From NCBI GenBank assembly GCA_902766045.1, contig CACXCA010000018.1, positions 1 to 64,000 of the forward strand: DNA of 64,000 bases, read 5' to 3'. Made by a program: the position numbers and the translations under genes. This DNA is from an uncultured Bacteroidales bacterium. GTDB taxonomy: Bacteria > Bacteroidota > Bacteroidia > Bacteroidales > Paludibacteraceae. The notes beneath the pieces were generated by a model. The model worked only from the letters and a program-made list of their open reading frames with translations, was not told the DNA's origin and did no database searches. Each line of letters opens with the position of its first letter. Position 1 is the first letter of the stretch. Shown here piece after piece: positions 27,488 to 37,704 of the stretch.

Positions 27488-28843
27488 TTATACTAATCCT
27501 TGAGCAAGCATTGCATCAGCAACTTTTACGAAACCTGCGATGTTAGCACCCTTAACGTAGTTAACAGTACCGTCAGCCTCTTTACCATACTTAACGCAGT
27601 TGTCGTGGATATTCTTCATGATCCATTTCAACTTGTTGTCAACTTCCTCAGCTGTCCAAGAGATACGACCAGAGTTTTGGCACATCTCCAAACCTGAAGT
27701 TGCAACACCACCGGCGTTAGAAGCTTTACCTGGAGAGTAAAGGATCTTAGCAGCGATGAATGCGTTAACAGCCTCGATAGTAGAAGGCATGTTAGCACCC
27801 TCAGCAACTACCTTAACACCCTTAGCAAGAAGTGCCTTTGCATCATCACCGTCAAGCTCGTTTTGAGTTGCACATGGCATAGCAACATCAAGAGACTTGA
27901 TGTCAGCGATTTGCCAAGGACGTTGATTCTCGAAGTATTTAGCAGATGGATATTTAGCTGCATATTCTTTGATACGACCACGTTTTACGTTCTTCAATTC
28001 GAAGATGAAATCCAATTTCTCTTTAGAGATTCCGTCTGGATCGTAGATAGAACCGTTAGAGTCAGATACAGTAAGAACCTTAGCACCTAATTGAGTACAT
28101 TTCTCAACTGCATATTGAGCAACGTTACCAGAACCAGAGATAGCAACAGTTTTACCTTTCAAAGTATCACCCTTAGTCTCTAACATATATTGTGCGAAGT
28201 AAGTTGTTCCGTAACCAGTAGCCTCAGGACGAATCAATGATCCACCGAATGAAAGACCCTTACCAGTCAAAACACCTACGAATTCGTTTCTCAATCTCTT
28301 ATATTGTCCGAACATGAAACCAACCTCACGTGCACCAGTTCCTATATCACCAGCAGGAACGTCAGTGTCAGCACCAATGTGACGGAACAACTCAGTCATG
28401 AAGCTTTGGCAGAAACGCATAACTTCATTGTCTGATTTACCCTTAGGGTCGAAGTCTGAACCACCTTTACCACCACCCATTGGAAGAGTAGTCAAAGAGT
28501 TCTTCAAAACTTGCTCGAAAGCCAAGAATTTCAAAAGACCCAAGTTTACTGAAGGGTGCAAACGAATACCTCCCTTATATGGACCGATAGCACTGTTCAT
28601 TTGAACACGGAAACCACGGTTGATTTGGAACTCTCCTTTATCGTCGATCCAAGGAACACGGAAGATGATAACTCTCTCAGGCTCACACATTCTTTCAAGA
28701 ATCTTAGCCTCTTTGTACTTAGGGTTAGCCTCGATGAATGGCATCAAAGACTCAACAACCTCCTGAACTGCTTGGTGGAATGGTGCCTCGCCTGGATTCT
28801 TAGCGATCACCTTGTCCATGAATTCTTTTACTTTTGCATCCAT
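27488..28843 (-). CDS. gdhA: Glutamate dehydrogenase (hexameric, NADP type)
   Basis: 451 residues. Substrate-binding GPYKGGIRLHPSVNLG, catalytic Lys region LPMGGGKGGSDFDPKG, PAGDIGTGAREVGFMFGQYKR and the Rossmann motif SGSGNVAQYAVEKC identify the small hexameric family. It fixes ammonia into glutamate in the cytoplasm, a major nitrogen-assimilation route in Bacteroidales. NADP preference is inferred from family similarity. Clean start MDAKVKEFMDKV. Confidence 0.95.
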   Translation of the reverse strand: MDAKVKEFMDKVIAKNPGEAPFHQAVQEVVESLMPFIEANPKYKEAKILERMCEPERVIIFRVPWIDDKGEFQINRGFRVQMNSAIGPYKGGIRLHPSVNLGLLKFLAFEQVLKNSLTTLPMGGGKGGSDFDPKGKSDNEVMRFCQSFMTELFRHIGADTDVPAGDIGTGAREVGFMFGQYKRLRNEFVGVLTGKGLSFGGSLIRPEATGYGTTYFAQYMLETKGDTLKGKTVAISGSGNVAQYAVEKCTQLGAKVLTVSDSNGSIYDPDGISKEKLDFIFELKNVKRGRIKEYAAKYPSAKYFENQRPWQIADIKSLDVAMPCATQNELDGDDAKALLAKGVKVVAEGANMPSTIEAVNAFIAAKILYSPGKASNAGGVATSGLEMCQNSGRISWTAEEVDNKLKWIMKNIHDNCVKYGKEADGTVNYVKGANIAGFVKVADAMLAQGLV

Positions 28844-28941
28844 AGTAAATCTTAATTAGTTTATATAATTTTTTACATTAATATCCTTTTTCATTTATTC
28901 AAGAATGTGACTATTAAGCATCCTCTCTTTCAAAAACATTG

Positions 28942-28949
28942 CAAAGATA
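28942..28949 (-). promoter_or_regulatory. -7 box of gdhA
   Basis: Minus strand TATCTTTG (28949-28942) followed by CAATG, giving a leader of roughly 90 bases. The 330-base gap 28844-29172 shows nothing else apart from AT-rich sequence. Confidence 0.6.
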
Positions 28950-29172
28950 TAAACTTATACAAACACAAAAAAATTTTTATCGTGTTTTTTTTAACAAAAA
29001 GTCTATTATTTCACCTTACATAAACTTTTTGATACAAAAACGAAACAATATATATCTATTTGTCAAAACCTCATCCTATAAATTCATCATTCTCTTTTGT
29101 TTCCAATAACAGAATGTTCACAAAAACATCCTTATCTTATCATAACGTTAGTAAATAATGGGTCATTTCTTC

Positions 29173-29508
29173 CTATTTTATACCAGGAAAACTATTCACC
29201 ACCTCAACTTTTACATCTGGAAAGCTATTCACGATCTGTACTTTTACATCTGGAAAGCTATTCACGATCTGCACTTTTCCACAATCTGTTGGGAAACTAT
29301 TCACTACCTGAACCTGCACATCAGAAAAATTCTTGACAATCTGCACTTTTATGTCTGGAAAACTATTCACTATTTGTACTTTTCCATACAATGGGAATGT
29401 TTTACCATCCTTAGTAATTGTACAATTTAATTTATCTATGACAGCGTCTCCTGCAAAACATAAACCAACAGAAGTCCAAGCTAATATCATTAAAAAATAC
29501 TTTCTCAT
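29173..29508 (-). CDS. Small secreted protein of 11-residue repeats (7(1) septoil knot/DUF6150-like)
   Basis: 111 residues with signal peptide (RKYFLMILAWTSVGLCFA). The mature part has about six copies of an 11-residue unit of pattern K-V-Q-I-V-N-S-F-P-D-V, with one irregular junction containing a Cys (TDCG). Two neighbouring units are almost identical at DNA level (33-base period near 29207-29271), so the array expands by DNA duplication. The VNSFPD pattern matches proteins now named 7(1) septoil knot domain; their function is not known to me. It lies between the nqr and gdhA units. Confidence 0.7.
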   Translation of the reverse strand: MRKYFLMILAWTSVGLCFAGDAVIDKLNCTITKDGKTFPLYGKVQIVNSFPDIKVQIVKNFSDVQVQVVNSFPTDCGKVQIVNSFPDVKVQIVNSFPDVKVEVVNSFPGIK

Positions 29509-29540
29509 ATCTACTAAACTTTATTCTTCCGAGAAAAACA

Positions 29541-29582
29541 GAAAAAAGGGAAAGACAAAGCGAAACACATTGTCTTTCCCTT
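29541..29582 (-). terminator. Terminator of the nqr operon
   Basis: Minus strand AAGGGAAAGACAA (29582-29570), an 11-base loop, TTGTCTTTCCCTT (29558-29546) and a T-run: a 13-bp perfect stem right after nqrF. Confidence 0.93.
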
Positions 29583-29589
29583 ATAATCA

Positions 29590-30939
29590 TTATCCTCCGA
29601 AGTTATCGAAATAAATCATATCATCTTCAACACCTAGACTATGAAGTAAATCCAACACAGTCTTTGCCATCATCGGAGGTCCACATAAGTAGTACTCAAT
29701 ATCTTCTGGCGCTTCATGTTGCTTCAGATAGGTATCACCCATTACTGGAGCAATAAATCCTGCCGTATATTTCACACCTAGGCTATCTGCCTTAGGGTCT
29801 GGACGGTCAAGTGCCAAATGGAAGTGGAAGTTAGGGAACTCCTTCTCCATCTCCAAGAAATCTTCCATAAAGAATACTTCATCAATTGCACGTGCGCCAT
29901 AGAAATAATGCATTTCACGATCTGTTGTATGAAGTGTCTTCAACATATGCATGATCTGTGCACGAAGAGGAGCCATACCGGCACCACCACCAACCCAAAT
30001 CATCTCTCGCTTAGAGTCAAAGATTGGATGGAATTCACCGTAAGGACCTGACATAATTACCTTATCTCCTGGCTTCAAGCTAAAGATATAAGTTGAAGCG
30101 ATACCACAAGGTACATCTTGGAACTGGCTTTCACCTGGTTTCAATGGAGGTGCAGGAATTGGTTGTTTTGTCTTTGGATCAATCTTTGGCTTACCTGTCT
30201 TTGAATCCATAACGAACTTTGATTTGAATGGAGGTGTAGCAATACGTACTGTTAACGTAATGATATCTCCTTCGTCTGGATAGTTAGCCATGGAATAAGC
30301 ACGAATCGTAGCTTCAGTATTCTTCTGATGCAAACCGAACATACCATATCTCTCCCATGTTGGTACATACAAATCACCAATCAATGAACGATCAAAATCA
30401 TTATAATTGATATCGTACTCTGGAATTCTAATCTGTGCATACGAACCTGGGATAAAGTCCATGTGTTCTCCCTTAGGAAGAGCCACCTTGAACTCTTTGA
30501 TGAAACTAGAAACGTTCTTGTTTCCAATAACAGTACACTCCCACTCTTTAACACCCATAACAGAATCAGAGACTTTGATGCTCATATCACCTTTCACCTT
30601 TGTCTGACAACCCAAACGCCAGTGATTCATCTGTTCTTTACGTGAAAAATGTCCTTTTTCCGAATCAAGGATTTCACCTCCTCCTTCTAATACTTGACAT
30701 TTACATTGTCCACAAGATCCTTTACCACCACATGCAGAAGGCAAGTGAACACCGTTTTCAGCCAATGTGCTTAAAAGAGTAGAACCTGACTCAACTTCTA
30801 CTACATTATCACCATTGATAGTAATTTTTGCAGCTCCTGAAGTAACTAAATACTTCTTAGCAACAAGTAAGAGTACAACCAACGCCAATATGATGACAAG
30901 GAATACTACAATACTAGTTAAAATTAACATTCCGTTCAT
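29590..30939 (-). CDS. nqrF: Na+-translocating NADH:quinone oxidoreductase subunit F
   Basis: 449 residues. One N-terminal membrane helix, a 2Fe-2S ferredoxin domain with CGGKGSCGQCKC and a later Cys in GCQTK, then FAD-binding RAYSMANYP and NAD-binding GGGAGMAPLRAQI and YLCGPPMM. It accepts electrons from NADH and passes them through FAD and 2Fe-2S into the complex. An insertion after the FAD motif (MDSKTGKPKIDPKTK region) is common in Bacteroidota NqrF. Last gene of nqrA-F. Confidence 0.96.
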   Translation of the reverse strand: MNGMLILTSIVVFLVIILALVVLLLVAKKYLVTSGAAKITINGDNVVEVESGSTLLSTLAENGVHLPSACGGKGSCGQCKCQVLEGGGEILDSEKGHFSRKEQMNHWRLGCQTKVKGDMSIKVSDSVMGVKEWECTVIGNKNVSSFIKEFKVALPKGEHMDFIPGSYAQIRIPEYDINYNDFDRSLIGDLYVPTWERYGMFGLHQKNTEATIRAYSMANYPDEGDIITLTVRIATPPFKSKFVMDSKTGKPKIDPKTKQPIPAPPLKPGESQFQDVPCGIASTYIFSLKPGDKVIMSGPYGEFHPIFDSKREMIWVGGGAGMAPLRAQIMHMLKTLHTTDREMHYFYGARAIDEVFFMEDFLEMEKEFPNFHFHLALDRPDPKADSLGVKYTAGFIAPVMGDTYLKQHEAPEDIEYYLCGPPMMAKTVLDLLHSLGVEDDMIYFDNFGG

Positions 30940-30954
30940 TATCTATATTCCTTA

Positions 30955-31575
30955 TTAAATGGTTAAACCTGAAAAACACATAAATGCCATTGCCATCAAC
31001 CCTACTGTGATGAATGTAATACCCAAACCACGTAGAGGTGCAGGAACATTTGAATAAGACAACTTCTCACGAATTGCTGCCAATGCAACAATTGCAATCA
31101 ACCATCCTATACCGGATCCAAATGCATACGTAACAGCCTCTCCGATTCCTTCAAAATGTCTCTGTTGCATGAATAAGCTAGCTCCCATAATTGCACAGTT
31201 TACAGCGATCAAAGGTAAGAAGATACCTAATGATGCATACAATGAAGGACTGAACTTCTCAACAGCCATTTCTACGATCTGAACAATACCTGCAATTACC
31301 GCAATGAACAAGATGAAACTTAGAAAACTTAAATCCACATTCTCTAATGCTTCAATCTGGAAAGTCTCATATAGCGCATTTGCTTTCAAAACATAATTTT
31401 CAAGCAAATAGTTAACAGGAACCGTCACCAACAACACAAATGTAACAGCGGCACCTAAGCCTAATGCTGTTTTTACATTCTTCGACACTGCTAAATAGGA
31501 ACACATTCCCAAGAAGTAGGCGAAAATCATATTGTCCACAAAAATGGACTTTACAAATAAACTTAAATATTCCAT
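30955..31575 (-). CDS. nqrE: NQR subunit E
   Basis: 206 residues, six membrane helices, opening with [23 protein letters not shown]. NqrD and NqrE are inverted homologues that hold an intramembrane 2Fe-2S centre; Cys is present in GMCSYL and in the VNCAIMG motif. Between nqrD and nqrF with short spacing. Confidence 0.95.
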   Translation of the reverse strand: MEYLSLFVKSIFVDNMIFAYFLGMCSYLAVSKNVKTALGLGAAVTFVLLVTVPVNYLLENYVLKANALYETFQIEALENVDLSFLSFILFIAVIAGIVQIVEMAVEKFSPSLYASLGIFLPLIAVNCAIMGASLFMQQRHFEGIGEAVTYAFGSGIGWLIAIVALAAIREKLSYSNVPAPLRGLGITFITVGLMAMAFMCFSGLTI

Positions 31576-31595
31576 TTCTTTACTCTTTTAGGGAA

Positions 31596-32231
31596 TTAAT
31601 TGTTCTTCTCTTGTAAATCAGGGTTCTTTGATCTTTGGTACCAAATAATACAAGCCATGATAATCAAAGCCATTGGTGGTAAAACCATTAAACCATTGTT
31701 CAAATATCCGTATTCGTATGCACATTCTGGAATCACACGGAAATTCAACAGTGTACCAGAACCTAACAACTCACGGAAGAATCCTACAATAACTAATATT
31801 AAGGCATATCCTAAACCACTACCTACTCCATCTAAGAATGACTCCCATGGACCATTTTGCATAGCAAAAGCCTCCAAGCGACCCATCAAGATACAGTTTG
31901 TAATAATCAAACCTACATATACTGACAATTGTACACTTACATCATATGCAAAAGCCTTCAAAACCTGGCTTACGATGGTTACCAATGTGGCAACAACCAC
32001 CAACTGCACAATAATACGAATACGATTTGGTATAGTCTTACGTAACAATGAAATCACAACATTCGCAAGTGCCACAATGATTGTTACGGAAAGTCCCATC
32101 ACCAATGCAGGCTCCAATTTGGAAGTCACAGCCAAAGCGGAACAAATACCCAAAACCTGAACTGATACTGGATTGTTTAATCCAAGAGGGGTCAAAAAGG
32201 TTTCTTTATTTTTCTTTGAAAATAATTCCAT
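31596..32231 (-). CDS. nqrD: NQR subunit D
   Basis: 211 residues, six membrane helices; LGICSALAVT and ITNCILMGRLEAFAM carry the conserved Cys and match NqrD. Paired with NqrE around the membrane iron-sulfur centre. The N-terminus starts with a charged MELFSKKNKE segment. Confidence 0.95.
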   Translation of the reverse strand: MELFSKKNKETFLTPLGLNNPVSVQVLGICSALAVTSKLEPALVMGLSVTIIVALANVVISLLRKTIPNRIRIIVQLVVVATLVTIVSQVLKAFAYDVSVQLSVYVGLIITNCILMGRLEAFAMQNGPWESFLDGVGSGLGYALILVIVGFFRELLGSGTLLNFRVIPECAYEYGYLNNGLMVLPPMALIIMACIIWYQRSKNPDLQEKNN

Positions 32232-32242
32232 ATCGTTCCTCC

Positions 32243-32914
32243 CTATTTATTAAAAAAGTTAGCATATTTACCAAGACAGTTCTGCAACATAGCATCAACA
32301 CCCTTAGAGGTAATCGTACCTCCTGATATTCCATCTACTTCGCATGCGCTATCTTGAACCTTACCATTCTTAACCACAGAAAGCTTCACTTTGCCATTCT
32401 CTTGCAATAACTTGCCAGCAAACTGACTCTGGAATTTCTCTGTCGTTATTTCTGCACCTAATCCTGGAGTCTCTCCTTCGTGTGAGAAATATGTTCCATA
32501 AACAGTCTTCTTGTCACTATTAAAGCTAACATATCCCCAGATTGGTCCCCAAAGACCTGCACCATACAATGGAGCAATGTATTTAGTCTCTCCGTTAACA
32601 TTACATACATACAATGGAAGTTGATTATCAATCTTCTTTGACTCGATATCAAAACCGCCTCTCTCTGATACCACATTTCCATTCATATCTATGATCTGAT
32701 CTGCTTGCACATATTTTTGATATGCTTGTTCAGGATCTCTTAATTCATCTGCAGAAACATTCAATGAAGACAAAACCTGCTTCATCTTATCCAACCTAAC
32801 ATTTGTATCTTGTCTATCCTTCAATGATGAAGAAATAAAAGCCAAGACAAACGCCACGATAATCACCATTACCGAAGCATATATGATAGTATAACTATTA
32901 CTATTTGTATTCAT
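32243..32914 (-). CDS. nqrC: NQR subunit C (covalent FMN)
   Basis: 223 residues: one N-terminal helix (YASVMVIIVAFVLAFIS) and a periplasmic FMN-binding domain. The flavinylation site is SGGTITSKGV near residue 205, where the first Thr should carry FMN; many relatives have SGAT, so a Gly replaces Ala here. Part of the electron path between the membrane and NqrB. Confidence 0.95.
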   Translation of the reverse strand: MNTNSNSYTIIYASVMVIIVAFVLAFISSSLKDRQDTNVRLDKMKQVLSSLNVSADELRDPEQAYQKYVQADQIIDMNGNVVSERGGFDIESKKIDNQLPLYVCNVNGETKYIAPLYGAGLWGPIWGYVSFNSDKKTVYGTYFSHEGETPGLGAEITTEKFQSQFAGKLLQENGKVKLSVVKNGKVQDSACEVDGISGGTITSKGVDAMLQNCLGKYANFFNK

Positions 32915-32934
32915 GACTTATACGATATTAATGA

Positions 32935-34119
32935 TTATTTGTTTACACGATTTAATCTTCTCTTGATATTTGCTTGTACGAAACAATAATCGATTAGTGC
33001 AGCAAATACATTCATCAACAAAATAGCCAACATCATTCCTTCTGGATAACCAGGATTCAAACAACGTACTACGATTGCGATGAAACCAATCAAGAAACCA
33101 AAGATATATTTTCCACACTCTGTTCTTGGTGATGTTACAGGATCTGTTGCCATAAAGACTGCACCGAAGCAGAAACCTCCTAAGAAGATGTGCTCTGTCC
33201 AAGGCAAGTTCATTACTTCATTTGCTCCAATGGCATTGAACATACATGCTGTCAAAATACCGCCTGCAAAAACAGATATCATAATTTTCCAACTTGCAAT
33301 ACCTGTCCACAACAATATAATAGCACCCAAAGCAATCGCAATCACACTGGTCTCTCCTATTGATCCTGGATATAAACCGATAATCATATCCATTGGTGAC
33401 ATACCTGCGCCAATTGCGTCTGTGATAGTAGTAGAAGAAACGGCTTGTCCTAGAGGTGTTGCTCCTGTAAAGCCATCCACTAATGCCTGATTGCTACCCA
33501 ATCCACATATCGTATCTTGGGAAATCCATACTTTTTCACCTGACATCTTTGCTGGATAAGCAAAGAACAAGAATGCACGAGTAACTAAGGCTACATTAAA
33601 GATATTATATCCTGTTCCTCCAAAAACTTCTTTGGCAAATATAACAGCAAATGCTGTTGCCACAGCTAAAATCCACAACGGACATTCAACTGGTACAATC
33701 AAAGGAATCAACATACCAGATACCAAGAAACCTTCTTGAATCTCCTCTCCTTTCCATTGAGCTACGGTAAATTCAATTCCTAAGCCAACCAAATAAGAAA
33801 CGACAATTTTAGGCAAGACTGCCAAAAATCCGTAGAAGAATGTTGCCCAAAATGAAGCCTCTTCTCCATGTACCAAATAATGCTGGAAGCCAACATTGTA
33901 CATACCAAACAAAAGAGCTGGCATCAATGCTATCACAACAATCGACATCGCACGTTTTGAATCGATGCAGTCGTGAATGTGACTTCCTCTCTTCGCCACT
34001 GTGTTAGGAACAAACAAAAACGTTTCGAACCCATCAAACACAGAACGAAATGCGTGAAATTTTCCGCCTTCCTCAAAAGACGGTTTCACTTTGTCGAGAA
34101 AATTTCTTAACGCTTTCAA
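32935..34119 (-). CDS. nqrB: NQR subunit B (covalent FMN, Na+ channel subunit)
   Basis: 394 residues, about ten membrane segments. The FMN-linked Thr is expected in GFTGATPLGQ. PALLFGMYNVGFQ and the GTGYNIFNVALVTRAFLFFAYP block are typical. It forms the ion path driven by quinone reduction. Placed between nqrA and nqrC; start MKALRNFLDKVKPSF is the family norm. Confidence 0.96.
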   Translation of the reverse strand: MKALRNFLDKVKPSFEEGGKFHAFRSVFDGFETFLFVPNTVAKRGSHIHDCIDSKRAMSIVVIALMPALLFGMYNVGFQHYLVHGEEASFWATFFYGFLAVLPKIVVSYLVGLGIEFTVAQWKGEEIQEGFLVSGMLIPLIVPVECPLWILAVATAFAVIFAKEVFGGTGYNIFNVALVTRAFLFFAYPAKMSGEKVWISQDTICGLGSNQALVDGFTGATPLGQAVSSTTITDAIGAGMSPMDMIIGLYPGSIGETSVIAIALGAIILLWTGIASWKIMISVFAGGILTACMFNAIGANEVMNLPWTEHIFLGGFCFGAVFMATDPVTSPRTECGKYIFGFLIGFIAIVVRCLNPGYPEGMMLAILLMNVFAALIDYCFVQANIKRRLNRVNK

Positions 34120-34149
34120 TTTTATACCATTTTAAATATTACTCAATCT

Positions 34150-35505
34150 TTATGCCAACTCTTTGCGGAGATAATCTAATCCTTCACGCACAATTCGTTG
34201 TGTTTCAATCTTTGAGGTACATACGAATTCACATAATGCGAAATCTTCCGGTGCTACTTCGTAGATACCTAACTGTTCCATTTTGTCTATATCCTTCGCT
34301 AAAATAGCTTTCACTAAAAACTCTGGATATATATCCATTGGAAATACTTTATCATACTCTCCAGACATGATAAAGGCACGTTCGCCTCCGTTAATATTCG
34401 TATCTATATCGTACTCTTTATTTTTTCCGAGTAACCAAGAGAAATAGGAATGATTAACACTAAACTTATTTAAACGTGGCATGATCCATCCTAAAAACTC
34501 ATTGTTTTTATCTCCTTCAGGAATGACAGAAATCTGAGCATCAAATGCGCCCAAGAAACCATCAGAAGGAATCTGAGTACCCGTCAATGGATTTCCGCTA
34601 ATGTAACGGAGGTTCTCTCCCTCTACATTACCAGCTACCAAGTTGCTGATACACTCACCTACTGTAACTCGATAATATGCAGGTTTCTTTACACATGAAC
34701 CAGCCACTACAATGGAACGTCCGAATGTAATCTGACCTGTTCTGAATGCAGCACCAATCATAGCTACATCCTGTGCATTAACCACCCATACGATGTCTCC
34801 TTTGTTAATAGGATCTACATGATGAATCTGAACGCCTACATTACCTGCAGGATGAGGTCCAATAAACTCATGAAGCTCAACGCCCTGCGTACCTTTATAC
34901 AACTTTGATGCACTCTCAGCATTGATACCAATATGAACCTTTCCTTTGGTCAATTTAGCCAATGCATTTACCCCAAATTGGAAATCCTCTTCTCTACCTA
35001 CCATTAGGTATTCATAATTAGGAGCCAAAGGAGCAGAATCAAAGCCAGAAACAAAAATAGCTTTAGGACAGTCGTTCGGATTTGCAATAATATCATACGG
35101 ACGTTGCTTTATGAAGGCGAAATAGCCAGCATTCAACAATGCTTCTTTCACCTCATCCGACGAAAGACTAGAAGGATTCACCTTCGAAAATGACTCAGAA
35201 GCAAATTGTCCATCTGATTTCAAACGAATGTCCAATACTTTTCGTCTATCTCCTCGATTCACAGCGATCACCTCACCACTGACAGGAGAAACGAATTTTA
35301 ATTCCGGATTCGCTTTGCTATAAAACAAAACGGTCCCGACTTTCACCTTATCCCCCTCGTGAACAGTCACCTTGGGCGTGATACCGTGAAAATCATCAGG
35401 TCTGACAGAAAACAACTCAGAGGTCTCTACTTTCGCAGAGATCTCTTTTGCCTTTCCTTTCAAATTGATGTCCAGACCTTTTTTTATTCTTATCACCTCA
35501 GACAT
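34150..35505 (-). CDS. nqrA: NQR subunit A
   Basis: 451 residues, cytoplasmic. MSEVIRIKKGLDINLKGKA opening, GDKVKVGTVLFYSK, HIGINAE and GSCVKKPAYYRV are typical. First gene of nqrA-F and only 23 bases after lpxA, without a visible promoter between, so it may be read from the lpx promoter as well. Confidence 0.96.
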   Translation of the reverse strand: MSEVIRIKKGLDINLKGKAKEISAKVETSELFSVRPDDFHGITPKVTVHEGDKVKVGTVLFYSKANPELKFVSPVSGEVIAVNRGDRRKVLDIRLKSDGQFASESFSKVNPSSLSSDEVKEALLNAGYFAFIKQRPYDIIANPNDCPKAIFVSGFDSAPLAPNYEYLMVGREEDFQFGVNALAKLTKGKVHIGINAESASKLYKGTQGVELHEFIGPHPAGNVGVQIHHVDPINKGDIVWVVNAQDVAMIGAAFRTGQITFGRSIVVAGSCVKKPAYYRVTVGECISNLVAGNVEGENLRYISGNPLTGTQIPSDGFLGAFDAQISVIPEGDKNNEFLGWIMPRLNKFSVNHSYFSWLLGKNKEYDIDTNINGGERAFIMSGEYDKVFPMDIYPEFLVKAILAKDIDKMEQLGIYEVAPEDFALCEFVCTSKIETQRIVREGLDYLRKELA

Positions 35506-35528
35506 AAATATTTGTTTTATATTATAAT

Positions 35529-36308
35529 TTATTCAAAACATCCTCTGATAATTCCCCTTTGGGATGATTTTATAAAATCAACAATAGTCTTCTTTTCTGT
35601 CGTTTCTGGCACCTCTGCAATAATCTTCTCTATCGCCTGTGTCGTATTCAAGCCCGATTGATATACAAAACGATATACATCCTGAATATCCTTGATCTGA
35701 TCATTGGTGTATCCTCTACGTCTCAATCCGACCATGTTCAATCCTACATAGATAAGCGGATCTCTACCTGCAGTCACGTATGGAGGAACATCCTTTCCTA
35801 CTCTGGAACCGCCTTGTATAATCACATGACTTCCGATATGAGAAAATTGATGAACCAATACACTACCTGAAAGGATAGCCCAATCGTCAATAACAACCTC
35901 TCCGGCTATCTGCGACGCATTTCCTATGATAATATTATTTCCCAATACACAATCATGTGCTATATGGGTATATGCCATCAACAAACAATTAGAACCTACA
36001 ATCGTCGTACCTTTCGATGCGGTTCCTCTATTGACTGTAGCACATTCTCTAATTGTGGTGTTATCACCAATCACTGCTGTTGTTTCTTCTCCTCTGAACT
36101 TTAAATCCTGAGGTATGGCTGAAATCACAGCATTAGGAAATACTCTTACATTCTTTCCGATTCTTGCACCACTTAAGATTGTGGCATGCGCCATAATCAC
36201 ACATCCATCACCAATCTCTACATTCTTATCAATGTAAACAAACGGACCAATCTCTACATTGGCTCCAATTTTCGCTTCTGGATGAATAAAAGACAATTCT
36301 TGTATCAT
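35529..36308 (-). CDS. lpxA: UDP-N-acetylglucosamine acyltransferase LpxA
   Basis: 259 residues of left-handed beta-helix hexapeptides (IGANVEIGPFVYIDKNVEIGD) with the catalytic His in AYTHIAHDCVLGNN, then an alpha-helical C-terminus (YGL/NMVGLRRRGYT). First acylation of lipid A synthesis, using acyl-ACP. Follows the fused lpxC-fabZ by five bases. Confidence 0.96.
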   Translation of the reverse strand: MIQELSFIHPEAKIGANVEIGPFVYIDKNVEIGDGCVIMAHATILSGARIGKNVRVFPNAVISAIPQDLKFRGEETTAVIGDNTTIRECATVNRGTASKGTTIVGSNCLLMAYTHIAHDCVLGNNIIIGNASQIAGEVVIDDWAILSGSVLVHQFSHIGSHVIIQGGSRVGKDVPPYVTAGRDPLIYVGLNMVGLRRRGYTNDQIKDIQDVYRFVYQSGLNTTQAIEKIIAEVPETTEKKTIVDFIKSSQRGIIRGCFE

Positions 36309-36313
36309 AAATA

Positions 36314-37699
36314 TTATTTATTTTTCACGACTTGTGCTAAAAATTCTGCCTCTGCTGCAATTTTATCTGCAACAATTGCATAACCTTTCATATATGCACA
36401 CCCGCGTCTTATATCTGTAAGCAAATCTAACTTGAAGATTACCGTATCCCCTGGAACCACCTTATTTCTAAACTTCACCTTATCTATTGATAAGAAATAA
36501 GTTGAATAACGTTCTGGTTCATCCAATCCACTTAACACCAAAATACCTCCTGTCTGTGCCATCGCCTCTACCAACAGAACGCCTGGCATAACGGGTTCCT
36601 GTGGAAAATGTCCAACAAAAAATTGTTCATTTCCTGCTACATTTTTCACACCTACGACACCTCTTTCTTTTAATTCTATAATCTTGTCTATCAACAAGAA
36701 TGGCCAACGATGTGGTAACAACGTCTTTATCTTGTTAATATCCATGATCGGTGCCTTAGATGGATCGTATATAGGGAAGATAATATCCTGTCGTCTTAAC
36801 TCCTTACGAATCTTTTTTGCAAACTCAGTATTAACGGTATGTCCCGGACACGTTGCAATCACATGACCCTTAATAGGTTTTCCTATCAAGGCCAAATCAC
36901 CTATCACATCCAATAGCTTGTGACGTGCTGGTTCATTCGAAAATGCCAACGGACGTTTCTGCAAATAGCCTAACTGAGAAACCGAGATAGGATCCATACC
37001 CAACAAACCTGTCAAGTTATCTATCTCCGATTGTTGCATCTCTTTATCGTAAATAACTATCGCATTGTCCAAATCTCCGCCTTTGATCAAATTCAACTTC
37101 AACAGCTGCTCTATCTCACGTACAAATACAAAGGTACGAGATGAGGCTATCTCATTTGAATAATCAGTCAACGAATCCAATGTTGCATATTGATTCGATA
37201 AGATACATGAAGGATAAGAAACCAATACACTCAAACTGAATGTATCACTTGGTAGAATCACAATGGATGAAACGCCATTAGGATCTCTATACTCAACCTT
37301 CTTTGTTATCGTATAATACTCTTTCTCGATATTTTGTTCTTCAAAACCAACTCGCTCGATTTCTTTTACATACTGAATGGCGCTACCATCCAATATAGGA
37401 AATTCTGGTTGGTCAACCTGAATCAAACAGTTATCTATCTCCAACGCATATAGAGCAGACATTGCATGCTCTATCGTACTCACCTTAACATCACCCTTTG
37501 CAATAACAGTTCCTCTAGATGTTTCAACCACATTTTCAGCTAATGCATCAATGATAGGCTGACCCTCCATATCCATTCTCTGTATCTTATATCCATAATT
37601 AGGAGGTGCAGGCAAAAAAGTGATGTTCACATTCAAACCGGTATGTAAGCCTTTTCCGTTTAAAGAAAATGATTCTCTTAGTGTTTTTTGTTTAGGCAT
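36314..37699 (-). CDS. lpxC-fabZ: Bifunctional LpxC deacetylase / FabZ dehydratase
   Basis: 461 residues: residues 1-~310 are LpxC (STIEHAMSALYALEIDN with a zinc His; ARHKLLDVIGDLAL; GHVIATCPGHTVN), residues ~315-461 are FabZ (LLPHRWPFLLIDKI; GNEQFFVGHFPQEPVMPGVLLVEAMAQTGG with the catalytic His/Glu). LpxC commits UDP-acyl-GlcNAc to lipid A; FabZ dehydrates 3-hydroxyacyl-ACP and so competes for the same hydroxyacyl pool. This fusion is a known feature of Bacteroidota. Confidence 0.96.
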   Translation of the reverse strand: MPKQKTLRESFSLNGKGLHTGLNVNITFLPAPPNYGYKIQRMDMEGQPIIDALAENVVETSRGTVIAKGDVKVSTIEHAMSALYALEIDNCLIQVDQPEFPILDGSAIQYVKEIERVGFEEQNIEKEYYTITKKVEYRDPNGVSSIVILPSDTFSLSVLVSYPSCILSNQYATLDSLTDYSNEIASSRTFVFVREIEQLLKLNLIKGGDLDNAIVIYDKEMQQSEIDNLTGLLGMDPISVSQLGYLQKRPLAFSNEPARHKLLDVIGDLALIGKPIKGHVIATCPGHTVNTEFAKKIRKELRRQDIIFPIYDPSKAPIMDINKIKTLLPHRWPFLLIDKIIELKERGVVGVKNVAGNEQFFVGHFPQEPVMPGVLLVEAMAQTGGILVLSGLDEPERYSTYFLSIDKVKFRNKVVPGDTVIFKLDLLTDIRRGCAYMKGYAIVADKIAAEAEFLAQVVKNK

Positions 37700-37704
37700 A
37701 ATGG

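Noticed and set aside
29097-29430. Repetitive plus-strand ORFs and a CRISPR-like 33-base period
   Set aside because: The repeats are the coding DNA of the 11-residue-repeat protein on the minus strand; there are no unique spacers.
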